A stretch of 64,000 nt of DNA from Paraburkholderia adhaesiva (GTDB lineage: Bacteria > Pseudomonadota > Gammaproteobacteria > Burkholderiales > Burkholderiaceae). The stretch covers positions 1,240,001 to 1,304,000 of the forward strand of contig NZ_JAJEJQ010000002.1 of assembly GCF_021390575.1 (NCBI RefSeq), in the 5' to 3' direction. The position numbers and the translations under genes were made by a program. The notes under the pieces were generated by a model. The model was not told the origin of the DNA. It saw only the letters and a list, made by a program, of their open reading frames with translations, and made no database searches. Of the stretch, positions 15,952-24,018 are shown one piece after another. Within the stretch, counting starts at the first letter, position 1. Every line of letters starts with the position of its first letter.

Positions 15952-16377
15952 ATGGACGCACCGGTCATTGTGGCGACGCGCGTCCCCGAACGCTCGCGGC
16001 TGCGCTTCCTGCCTGGGCTGTTCGGCGCGCGCGGGATGATGCGCGGCGAAGCACAGATCTACGCAACGGCCCGCGCGCTTTCGGAGGACTATACCGGCGG
16101 ATCGTGGACTTTCTGGCGCCTGTCGAACGGCGGCGGCTATCTCGCACCGCAAACCCCGGAGCGCCTGCGGGTCTGCGTCACTGGCAACCAGTTCGACGGC
16201 GTTGTCAGCGGGGACGCCTTCGGCATCATCGTCACGCTGTTCGTCCTCAACGCGATCATCTGGCGCATGGCGGACAGCGGGGGCGACCCCGAACCGCTCT
16301 CCGGGCTCTATCACGCGCTGCGCAGGTTCGCCTGCGGGCACGCCGAAGCCTCGCTGATCCTGCGCGCCATCGACTGA
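15952..16377 (+). CDS. Antirestriction protein, ArdB/KlcA family
   Basis: The protein has 141 aa, the usual family length. It contains RLRFLPGLFGARGMMRGEA, then LSEDYTGGSWTFWRLSNGGG and YLAPQTPERLRV, the hallmark order of KlcA/ArdB (phage and plasmid antirestriction) proteins. These protect incoming DNA from type I restriction enzymes by a mechanism that is not DNA mimicry. The gene starts two bases after the HigA-like gene, so the two are likely coupled. Confidence 0.9.
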   Translation: MDAPVIVATRVPERSRLRFLPGLFGARGMMRGEAQIYATARALSEDYTGGSWTFWRLSNGGGYLAPQTPERLRVCVTGNQFDGVVSGDAFGIIVTLFVLNAIIWRMADSGGDPEPLSGLYHALRRFACGHAEASLILRAID

Positions 16378-16525
16378 ACCCGGACTGAACCCGGACTGAT
16401 ACCCGACTGACTGCACTACCCCGTTTCACAGGCCCGCCCCGCGCGGGCCAGTTCTTTTGGACTCCAGAGGAACCCTCCGGCCTGGACAGCCCGCCTCCCG
16501 CGCGGGCTGTCCTGTGTCCGCCTGC

Positions 16526-17227
16526 GTGAGCGCGAACGTGAAAACCGGGCAACCTTCGCCGCCCTGGCCTGCCGACCGGGTCGAGCGCTGGCCGCTCGCG
16601 CGTGTCCGCCCGTTCGCGCACAATCCGCGCACGCATACCGATGCGCAGGTTGACGAAATCGCCGCAGCAATGCGCGAATGGGGCTGGACAAATCCCCTGC
16701 TGGTAGACGAATCGGGCGAACTGATCGCCGGACACGGGCGGCTGCTGGCCGCACAGCGGCTCGGACTGACTGACGCGCCCGTGATGGTCGCGCGCGGCTG
16801 GAGCGCCGCGCAGAAACGCGCCTACCGGATTGCGGACAACAAGCTGCCCCTGAATGCCGGATGGGATACGGCGCTGCTCCACGACGCGCTGGCGACGCTG
16901 GCCGGTGAAGGTATCGACGTGGCACTGCTCGGCTTTTCGGCGGACGACATGGCGCGCCTGTCCGACGATACCGACCGGCTGCTGCTCGACGCGCAGGCCC
17001 AGACCGCGCTCGATGCCGATCCGTTCTCCGGTCCCGTGGTTCACGTCAGGACCGTCGAGGACGCCGCAGGCGTGACCTGGGTGCCGTTCTCCTGCATGGT
17101 CGCGCTTACTGACCGTCCGGCGCTGCTCGACGCGATCCGCGCCGCCAAAGCGCGCGGCGCGGCGGACAGCGGCGCGGCACTCGTCATGATCGCCCGCGAA
17201 TGGAGTCAGCAATGGAACCCGACATGA
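16526..17227 (+). CDS. ParB-domain protein of the methylase-associated type, without a methylase
   Basis: The protein has 233 aa from GTG 16,526; an upstream TTG is possible but unsupported. RPFAHNPRTHTDAQVDEIAA, then WTNPLLVDESGELIAGHGRL and YRIADNKLPLNAGWD are typical of ParB modules normally fused to adenine-specific DNA methylases. The protein ends where the methylase would begin; VTWVPFSCMVALTDRP is not a methylase motif. It overlaps the cupin gene by 16 bases and starts a four-gene run with cupin, IbrA-like and IbrB-like proteins. It probably guides or marks DNA for those partners. Confidence 0.75.
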   Translation: MSANVKTGQPSPPWPADRVERWPLARVRPFAHNPRTHTDAQVDEIAAAMREWGWTNPLLVDESGELIAGHGRLLAAQRLGLTDAPVMVARGWSAAQKRAYRIADNKLPLNAGWDTALLHDALATLAGEGIDVALLGFSADDMARLSDDTDRLLLDAQAQTALDADPFSGPVVHVRTVEDAAGVTWVPFSCMVALTDRPALLDAIRAAKARGAADSGAALVMIAREWSQQWNPT

Positions 17228-17982
17228 GCGCACCGGATCGACCCGGCACCCCCGCCGAAGCGTTCGTTTCGTATCGCTGCCAGCACGGACTGCTTGCGCC
17301 CTCGCTGGTCGCGTGGAACCGTAGCCTGACCGTCGACGGCCCGGACGACACCCATTTCGGCTATGTCTATCAAGGTCATGCGCGGCTGAGGCATCGGGGC
17401 CGCTGCTGGCGGCTGCGCGCAGGCGATTACTTCTGTGCGCCGGGTCCGCTTGAACTGGAGGTCCGGTACGGACGCGGCATCCTCATGAAGCGCGCAGACT
17501 GGCGGGGCCTCTTCCTGCTCGGCGGTCCCGTCGAGCATAAGGGACGCCTGCGCTATATCGACCAGTGCAGCGATACGACGCTGATCCAGCCGGTCCGGCG
17601 CGGCGATCCATGCGTGAACCTGCTCTACTTTCCGCCGGGCGTCATGCAGACAGCACACACGCATCCGTCCGACCGGCTCGGTCTGGTCCTGTCGGGGTAC
17701 GGTCACTGCATCGCGCGCAACCATGGCGCAGACGTGACCATCGCCCTGCTGCCGGGGATGATCTTCCGTATCGCGGCGAACGGACGGCATCATTTCGCAA
17801 CCGGTCCCGATGACGAGCTGCGCGTGCTCGCGTATCACCCCGATTCGGACTGCGGTCCCACCGACGACGACCACGCCATGATTAACCGGACCCTCGTGGA
17901 CGGCGTACCGGCGCGCGAACTCGCGGCGATCCGCACGCGCGGCGATACGATGCTGGAGCACGGTGCGGGAGCACCCGCATGA
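17212..17982 (+). CDS. Cupin-domain protein
   Basis: The protein has 256 aa from ATG 17,212, with GGAG six bases before. Two cupin-like beta regions are seen. Residues about 45-100 include HARLRHRGRCWRLRAGDYF; residues about 140-200 include FPPGVMQTAHTHPSDRLG and LPGMIFRIAANGRHHF, with His residues able to hold a metal. Cupins bind metals and small molecules in oxygenases, isomerases and regulators. Its place between ParB and PAPS-reductase-like genes, overlapping both neighbours, suggests a shared nucleotide-linked reaction. The substrate is unknown. Confidence 0.7.
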   Translation: MEPDMSAPDRPGTPAEAFVSYRCQHGLLAPSLVAWNRSLTVDGPDDTHFGYVYQGHARLRHRGRCWRLRAGDYFCAPGPLELEVRYGRGILMKRADWRGLFLLGGPVEHKGRLRYIDQCSDTTLIQPVRRGDPCVNLLYFPPGVMQTAHTHPSDRLGLVLSGYGHCIARNHGADVTIALLPGMIFRIAANGRHHFATGPDDELRVLAYHPDSDCGPTDDDHAMINRTLVDGVPARELAAIRTRGDTMLEHGAGAPA

Positions 17983-19181
17983 ACGCCCTCGTCCGTACAA
18001 CGCGCGACCGGCGTTACGTCGAGGCAGACGTGTACAGCGCCGCGCTGGAGCGCATCCGTTACCTGTACCGCGCCTTCGATCATGTGGTGGTGTCGTTTTC
18101 AGGCGGCAAGGATTCGACGGTCGTACTGCATCTCGCGCTCGACGTGGCGCGAGAACTGGACCGCCTGCCGCTCGACGTGCATTTCTACGATGAAGAGTGC
18201 ATTTCACCGGATACCGAGGCCTATGTCGAACGCGTGCGCGGCCAGCCCGATATCGCGCTGACCTGGTACTGTGTCCCGGTCAAACACCGTAATGCGTGTT
18301 CACGCACGCAGCCCTACTGGTTCTGCTGGAATCCCGACGAGCGCGAGAAGTGGGTGCGTCCGATGCCGGAATGCGCCGTCGCGTCGATACCCGGTTTTGC
18401 GCACGGTATGTCGATTCCCGACTGTATCCATCTGCCGTTCGCCGCGACCCCGCAGACTGTCGCGATGCTGCGCGGTATCCGCACGCAGGAATCCATGCGG
18501 CGGCTGCGCATGACGACGACGAAGCGCATCGACAACTACATTCACCCGTCATCGAACACGCGCAACGTCTGGTTGTGCGATCCGGTCTATGACTGGACTT
18601 TTGAGGACGTGTGGGTGGCGCCGTCGCGTTTCGGCTGGGACTACAACGCCACCTATGACCGCTTCGAGGCCATGGGACTGCCCCACCCACAGCAGCGCGT
18701 CTGTCCGCCGTTTGGCGAGGAACCGCTCACGCTGCTCCATACGTGGGCGGTCTGCTACCCCGACCTGTGGCACCGGATGACGGCGCGCGTACCGGGCGCG
18801 GCGACGGCGGCGCGTTACGCGCTGACCGATCTTTACGGCCACCATCTGAAAGAGCCGCCTGACGGGCAGACGTGGCGCGAATGGACCTGGCGCGTCGTGG
18901 ACCTGTACCCCGAGCCATGGCGCTCGCGCGTGGCGCTCTCGCTGCGCACGGCGATTGAACTGCACCAGAAGAAAACGCGCCGGCCGATCCCCGAGGAACC
19001 AGCGGACCCGATGACGGGCGTGTGCTGGCGCGCACTCGCGCAGATCGCGCTCAAGGGCGACTTCAAGGCGCGCAAGATCGGCGCGCTGGTGACGGCCGCA
19101 GGCGTGCAGCAGAAGCGCCTGGGCCTGACGCTCGAACAGCTCATTGCGATGGACCCCGACCATGACGGCACACGCTACTGA
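17979..19181 (+). CDS. PAPS reductase-like PP-loop protein, IbrA-like
   Basis: The protein has 400 aa, overlapping the cupin stop as ATGA. SFSGGKDST at residues 39-47 is the PP-loop ATP-pyrophosphatase motif of PAPS reductases and DndC-type sulfurtransferases. FYDEECISPDTEAYVERV, then RGIRTQES and a C-terminal MTGVCWRALAQIALKGDFKAR match the longer phage subfamily that includes IbrA. The next gene is an IbrB-like ParB protein, so the pair mirrors ibrAB found in E. coli prophages, where they regulate eib genes. It may activate a substrate as an adenylate; whether it modifies DNA is unknown. Confidence 0.82.
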   Translation: MNALVRTTRDRRYVEADVYSAALERIRYLYRAFDHVVVSFSGGKDSTVVLHLALDVARELDRLPLDVHFYDEECISPDTEAYVERVRGQPDIALTWYCVPVKHRNACSRTQPYWFCWNPDEREKWVRPMPECAVASIPGFAHGMSIPDCIHLPFAATPQTVAMLRGIRTQESMRRLRMTTTKRIDNYIHPSSNTRNVWLCDPVYDWTFEDVWVAPSRFGWDYNATYDRFEAMGLPHPQQRVCPPFGEEPLTLLHTWAVCYPDLWHRMTARVPGAATAARYALTDLYGHHLKEPPDGQTWREWTWRVVDLYPEPWRSRVALSLRTAIELHQKKTRRPIPEEPADPMTGVCWRALAQIALKGDFKARKIGALVTAAGVQQKRLGLTLEQLIAMDPDHDGTRY

Positions 19182-19737
19182 CGCGATGGATCGTGAAGCA
19201 GATGCGGACGTGCGTGCCGCGATGGCCGAAGCGCCGGTCTCGCGCGTGACGTGGATACACCGTGACCGCATCCGGGCGAACGCGTACAACCCCAACCGGG
19301 TCGCACCGCCCGAACTCGAACTGCTGATCCTCTCGATTCTCGAAGATGGCTTCACGCAGCCGCTGGTCGTGCTCGATAACGGCGATGGGTCATGGCTGCT
19401 CGTGGATGGCTATCACCGCTGGATCGTTTCGGACGATGCGCGGATCGTCGCGCGATACGGCGGTTTCGTGCCCGTCGTGCAGATCGACGCGGACCCGGTG
19501 CACAGGATGATGTCCACGATCCGGCACAACCGCGCACGCGGCACGCATGCCGTGCTGCCGATGGCGGATATCGTGCGGACCATGATCGTATCGGGCGTCG
19601 CGCTGGACGCCATCGGGCGCGGGCTGGGCATGGAAGGCGAGGAAATCAACCGGCTCGCAGATCGTTCGGGCATGCCGCGCCGGGTGGGCGAGCGCGGCGC
19701 GAAAAACACTTTTGGTCATGCATGGGTACCAGAATAA
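19162..19737 (+). CDS. ParB-domain protein, IbrB-like
   Basis: The protein has 191 aa; ATG 19,162 overlaps the end of the PAPS reductase-like gene by 20 bases. RANAYNPNRVAPPELELL and DGFTQPLVVLDNGDGSWLLVDGYHR form the ParB/Srx domain. A helix-turn-helix-like segment follows (LDAIGRGLGMEGEEINRLAD). It has the length and order of IbrB, the usual partner of IbrA. It is the third ParB-domain protein in this prophage. The pair is likely one functional unit. Confidence 0.8.
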   Translation: MTAHATDAMDREADADVRAAMAEAPVSRVTWIHRDRIRANAYNPNRVAPPELELLILSILEDGFTQPLVVLDNGDGSWLLVDGYHRWIVSDDARIVARYGGFVPVVQIDADPVHRMMSTIRHNRARGTHAVLPMADIVRTMIVSGVALDAIGRGLGMEGEEINRLADRSGMPRRVGERGAKNTFGHAWVPE

Positions 19738-20190
19738 GCATGATCTACTGCAATGGACATTGCAGGTATCGACTGATAAGGTGCTGCGCAAATTCATCCT
19801 CCTGGCGCGCACCCCATGCGAAGTCTTGGTCAAATCTGCTGCCTGAATCTCGGATTGCTGTCCTGTCATTACGCGCTAGCCGGCGCGGAAGACCTTCACT
19901 GGAAAGACTGGGAATTCGCCATCCCGCAGACGGTACAGGCCGACCAGCCGGTTGGCCCGCTCTCGCACCGGCCGACGTTTCCGTTCTCATTTCCCGGGCA
20001 CTACGGATACTACTGGATACCGCCATCAATAGACGTTCCGTGTGACGTGTCCCCCTGGTCGCGTAGAGCGTTGACTTTCCCGCTTTCCTGTGACACCTGG
20101 GCCAGGCATCAAGAGAAACCCCAATGGGGACTGCGCTGATCCGTTACGAGCCATTCAGCCGGGTCGGATAAATCAGTCTGGTGTGGTGCC
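19738..20190. other. Spacer with one doubtful reading frame
   Basis: The 450 bases between the IbrB-like gene and the next phage gene hold one frame (19,816-20,139, plus strand, 107 codons). It encodes a Pro/Trp-rich product (FPGHYGYYWIPPSIDVP) after a weak hydrophobic start, but without an SD sequence. It may be a diverged or chance frame. No terminator or promoter stands out. Confidence 0.3.
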
Positions 20191-20871
20191 ATGCTCGACA
20201 TTTCGTTTAAATCGAATGTCGATGCCATTTCGCGCAACCTGTCTGCGCTCGCCTACCGGCAGTTACCGTATGCCGAATCGCGCACCGTGACGGAACTTGC
20301 GAAGCTTGCGGCGAAGGCGGAAAAAACCGCCATTCCCCAGGTCTTTCCGGATGCGACGCCCTTTACGGTCAATTCAGTAGCCGTGCAGCCCGCCCGCAAG
20401 GCGTTGCCTGTCGCACGCGTCTATGTGTGCGACGTGGCCGCGCAGTATCTCGCACCCTATGAATACGGCGGCGTGCAGTTTCTCGGCGCGAAGCCCGCCG
20501 ACCTCGTCCCGGTGAACGTCGCGGCGAACCGGTACGGCAACCTGCCGCGCAACACGATCCGCCAATACCTGAACCGGCCTGACGTGTTTCTCGGCACCGT
20601 GAAAACGAAGCACGGCGAACAGTACGGCCTGTGGCAGCGTCCGGCGAAAGTGGTTGAAGTGAAGTGGAGCCGCAGGAACGGCCCGAAGCCGAAGGACCGC
20701 GCCATCAACGCATCGGGAAAACTGAAGCTGCTCGTGGCATTTCATACGCCGGTCGAGACAAGAAAGCGGCTTGGATTTGGCGAACGGGCACACACCGTTG
20801 CCACCGCGAATTTCGACCGCGTATTCGGCGCGCAACTGGCGAAAGCCATCGCGACAGCGCGCGAGGCGTAA
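20191..20871 (+). CDS. Phage protein of unknown function, likely morphogenesis-related
   Basis: The protein has 226 aa from ATG 20,191. It starts MLDISFKSNVDAISRNLSAL and has an Arg/Lys-rich beta-type middle with YEYGGVQFLGAKPADLVP, typical of small tail- or connector-associated phage proteins. I cannot name a family. It lies upstream of the terminase genes but is cut off from them by the reverse-strand ATPase insertion, so it may once have led the late operon. Confidence 0.55.
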   Translation: MLDISFKSNVDAISRNLSALAYRQLPYAESRTVTELAKLAAKAEKTAIPQVFPDATPFTVNSVAVQPARKALPVARVYVCDVAAQYLAPYEYGGVQFLGAKPADLVPVNVAANRYGNLPRNTIRQYLNRPDVFLGTVKTKHGEQYGLWQRPAKVVEVKWSRRNGPKPKDRAINASGKLKLLVAFHTPVETRKRLGFGERAHTVATANFDRVFGAQLAKAIATAREA

Positions 20872-21334
20872 TTGATCCACAGCAAACTTGATCAGATCGG
20901 GCGGTCACACCGTAACCGAAGCCCGCACGCGGAGAACTTTCTTGTGGTTCTTTACAAATTTCCGGGGGAAAGGCTCTGTTCGATCTATTGTTTTGAAAAA
21001 CTCCCCGACAGGAACTTAAGCGAGGCTTTCAGGCGTCCTCTTACCCCTACCCGATACTCACAGGCGGTGCATATAGAGCGATCTGAGAGGCCGATTTTTC
21101 GTGCACCGATCCTGCTGCACGGAGAAGGGGGTTTTTCAACACAATAGGCCCATTTGGGCCACTCTGTCGGCGTTGGGGCGGTCCGCTTTCCTGCCGACAG
21201 AAGACGCTAGCTGCAGGGCAACAGTCGTTACGCTCTTTGCAACGGATTGCATCGGCCTAGCAGCCCGCCGAGCTCGTAATCCATGCTTCGGGCGCGGGTA
21301 TGCCGCGCTCGCACATAGGCTTGAATGGGTTGCC
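20872..21334. other. Non-coding spacer before the ATPase cargo gene
   Basis: These 460 bases have lower GC than the phage genes and no open frame with plausible composition on either strand. The right part runs into the 3' end of the reverse-strand ATPase gene. No inverted repeats bounding the insertion were found by eye. Confidence 0.4.
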
Positions 21335-22927
21335 TTATCGAAATTCAGCTAGCCTAGTTGCCCCTTGTTGGTAAAACTCGGGAAGATTCAAGATGCATCT
21401 TCGAATTGATCGAAAGTCTGTCTTGGGAACCAAGTCAGCTATCTCTGGACTGGTCTCTCCTAAGTCAAGCACACCCTGAGGAGCTTTCGCTGTGTTAATT
21501 AGATCGACATAACAACCATAGTCGATACCGTAGACTTGGTAGCGTTTTCCCGGTTCGTCCTTAGCCGAAACGCCTTTCCGCAGGACATGTAGCACCCGCT
21601 CGTCATACAAGAAGTCGATGAGGCGGTCTCTAGTCCCAGTTTCGAGCAAAAAAGCCTTGGTTTGACGTTCCTTGATTACCTTATCAACGATCCACTGCAA
21701 AAGGGAGCGAGCTTGCTCATGGGCGCTAACCGCAGCATCTTTGGATCCTTGGTACCACTGTCTCGCTGCAGTTCGAACGCCGCTTACCGATATCGTATCT
21801 TCATCGGCGCGCTGTGCGGCATGCCCCAGGATGTGAATCGCGTCTCTCGGCACGCCTTCGCACGCACGAACTACCTCGTCAAATGCATTGCCCTGCGTGA
21901 ACCCTTGCGAAATCAATTCGGCTTCGTTTTTCGGGGCGTCGATACCCTCCGCTTCCAATGCCGCCTTCACATGCTTCAGGACGAGCGTTTTATAGAAAGC
22001 GACCGCCTTGTCTTCGTCGTTATCGAAGACCATGTAGTCATCGAGGTTGATAGCCGCAGACACGTCCGCACCAAGTTCGAGCCCGATGTTGCCTACCGTC
22101 GCTTCCGGGAGAAGCAAACGACTGCGCTGTTCAATTGCTGCGATCTTGACAACCGCGCCTTTCGTGGGCAGCACTGCACGTCTAATCAGGTCAGCGAGAT
22201 ACGGCTGGAGGTCGAGAGGAACTTCGCTCCACTCGTCAATCAGGATCCAGAGACGGCCTTTCGGCAATGCTTCGACAACCCTCCGTAGCGCGTTGCCCAC
22301 ACTCCCGAAATTGACCCTCGGAATCTCTTGCCCCGAAATGGCTTTTTTCGCCGTAACGGTTTCTTTGTTTGAACCGCCCACTTTGGCCTCGCCGGACAGC
22401 GAGGACGCAGTAAACCCCATGCTGAAACCGAGTTTCGCTTCAGCACTGCTCGAGTCCTCGGCAGTGGTCGTTGCCTCCACAGTCGTTGTTCCAACTACCT
22501 TGACAGTGCTGTGAGCAGCGAAAAGATCGTCAAGAGGTGTGCCTACTGCCCCGAGGTTCACAATCCCGTCATGAGCAATAGCTTGCTCAAACATGCTCTG
22601 GTGGATTGCTGCGAGCACGTCTATCAACAAACGAGTCGCCCGTTGGGTCAGGGGAATCGAAGCGTCAGCGTAAATTCCGCCAGCCGATCCCAAATTGCGC
22701 ATATCCAGTTGGATCGCCATTTCGCCCGCGGCCCTACGTGCCTGCCTGAGGACTGTGAGTAGATGAGTCTTGCCCGTTCCTCGGCGACCGAAGACTACTT
22801 GATGGTCGAGCGATGAAAAAGCAGTCAATACCGAGCCAAAGTCGACAAAGGTTTTCTTGAGTACCTCATCGTCTTGCCGTTCGGCGCGCAATGCAATCCG
22901 TAGGAACGCCAGATTGGTAGGTTTCAT
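21335..22927 (-). CDS. Lone AAA/ORC-CDC6-like ATPase, possible defence cargo
   Basis: The protein has 530 aa. Walker A is GRRGTGKTHLL (residues 47-54 for the loop) and Walker B is LWILIDEWSEV (near 228-232), giving a P-loop ATPase of AAA/STAND type with an opening like ORC-CDC6-type bacterial ATPases. Between them, residues about 140-200 form a Thr/Ser/Gly-rich insert. The C-terminal 200 residues are helical and could include a winged helix (TRDRLIDFLYDERVLHVLR). No nuclease, membrane or protease domain is fused. It opposes phage transcription between late genes and has different base composition, so it looks acquired. Anti-phage defence is a guess from these traits. Confidence 0.65.
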   Translation of the reverse strand: MKPTNLAFLRIALRAERQDDEVLKKTFVDFGSVLTAFSSLDHQVVFGRRGTGKTHLLTVLRQARRAAGEMAIQLDMRNLGSAGGIYADASIPLTQRATRLLIDVLAAIHQSMFEQAIAHDGIVNLGAVGTPLDDLFAAHSTVKVVGTTTVEATTTAEDSSSAEAKLGFSMGFTASSLSGEAKVGGSNKETVTAKKAISGQEIPRVNFGSVGNALRRVVEALPKGRLWILIDEWSEVPLDLQPYLADLIRRAVLPTKGAVVKIAAIEQRSRLLLPEATVGNIGLELGADVSAAINLDDYMVFDNDEDKAVAFYKTLVLKHVKAALEAEGIDAPKNEAELISQGFTQGNAFDEVVRACEGVPRDAIHILGHAAQRADEDTISVSGVRTAARQWYQGSKDAAVSAHEQARSLLQWIVDKVIKERQTKAFLLETGTRDRLIDFLYDERVLHVLRKGVSAKDEPGKRYQVYGIDYGCYVDLINTAKAPQGVLDLGETSPEIADLVPKTDFRSIRRCILNLPEFYQQGATRLAEFR

Positions 22928-23502
22928 GCTTGTCGTTGCCTCGATCGTTTTAGTGAGTGAAGACGGTTACAGCGCAGGCCGCTCCTCATGTTGGCCCGAA
23001 TACCGAAGTATAAAGAAAAGCCCCGGCAGTCCCGAGGCTCGCTTCTTGGCACATAGCACCGCGAATGTTGATATTCGGCGAGCCTGACTTCAGCGAGGCG
23101 GCGCTTCGACGGCCGCGGCAGTTCTAGCACGCTGACGGCGTCGGCCGGATGGTCGGTGTAAGGCGCAGATGCCGAGCGGGTCGAGCGGCCTAAACGCGCT
23201 GGGTTTCCGCCATTTGTTGCTATCGAGTAGACAACGGTTCTTAATCGACTACGGCCTGTCCGTAAGCGGTCTCTCCGGAATTCCGCGAAGAATCCTTCTT
23301 GCTGTCTGGACGGATATCGTTGCGCGCACACCGAAGAATACCGGGGAACGTCCACCGGCCCGAGGAGATGGACCGACCGGGGGTGCGGGTCCTTTCCAGC
23401 GTCGAAAACCGGAGGCAATTGCGCGAGGCGCGGTTTCGCCCTAGCGCCGGGGTCTGAAAGGTCTTTGCACTTTGCGCTCGGATACCGCATCAGCACGTCG
23501 CC
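22928..23502. other. Spacer upstream of terminase small subunit (possible packaging site)
   Basis: The 575 bases hold no convincing gene. On the reverse strand a run of sense codons crosses 23,040-23,200 but lacks a start and family match. The position just upstream of the small terminase gene is where a cos or pac site would be expected; GGACC and GGTCC arms near 23,371-23,395 are a weak candidate. A reverse-strand terminator hairpin lies at 23,010-23,038. Confidence 0.35.
23010..23038 (-). terminator. Rho-independent terminator on the reverse strand
   Basis: Read on the minus strand, GCCTCGGG and CCGGGGC form a 7-bp stem with one mismatch and a short loop, followed by TTTTCTTTA. It faces the ATPase gene but lies upstream of it. 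It would end transcription coming from the right and so insulate the ATPase gene. No gene that it terminates is now visible. Confidence 0.5.
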
Positions 23503-24018
23503 ATGGCTGACACCATCTCGATCCGCGAATTCGCGCGACGTGAAGGCGTCTCCGACACGCTCGTCCATCAGGCCCTGAAGCAGGGGCGGCTGGTCCGCGC
23601 CGCCGATGGCCGCATGGACGCCGCGCGGGTCGGGACAGCGTGGCGCGGCGACGCCACTGCAAAGCCGGGTGCAAAGTCCGGTGCGCCCGATTTGCAGTCC
23701 GGCACCGTCCGGGGCGTGGCCTACGGCGAAGCGTTGCGGCTGAAAGAAAACTGGCTCGCCCTGCTGCGCCGCCTCGAATACGAGCACAAGTCGGGTTCGC
23801 TGGTCGAGGTCTCCGTCGCGCAGACGGTCGTGTTCGATCTGTGCCGCGAGCAGCGCGACGCGTGGCTCGCCTGGCCGTCGAAGGTCGCGCCGTTTCTCGC
23901 CATCGAGTTCGGTATCGCGGACCTCGAACGGCTGACCGCAACGCTCGCCGCGCATGTCCACGATCAGCTTGCCGACCTCGGAGAACCCGAGGCGCACTTC
24001 GCAAGCGGCGAAACATGA
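23503..24018 (+). CDS. Terminase small subunit, lambda Nu1-like
   Basis: The protein has 171 aa. The N-terminal TISIREFARREGVSDTLVHQALKQGRLV is a winged-helix/HTH DNA-recognition element as in Nu1. An Ala/Gly-rich linker and a helical region follow (YGEALRLKENWLALLRRLEYE), which would form the holoenzyme-binding part. It recognises the packaging site and recruits the large subunit. The gene overlaps the large subunit gene by 65 bases, which is common in lambda-type packaging modules. Confidence 0.82.
   Translation: MADTISIREFARREGVSDTLVHQALKQGRLVRAADGRMDAARVGTAWRGDATAKPGAKSGAPDLQSGTVRGVAYGEALRLKENWLALLRRLEYEHKSGSLVEVSVAQTVVFDLCREQRDAWLAWPSKVAPFLAIEFGIADLERLTATLAAHVHDQLADLGEPEAHFASGET

Noticed and set aside
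23371..23395. GGACC/GGTCC arms as a definite cos site
   Set aside because: Only five-base arms; position is suitable but the evidence is too weak to list as a site.
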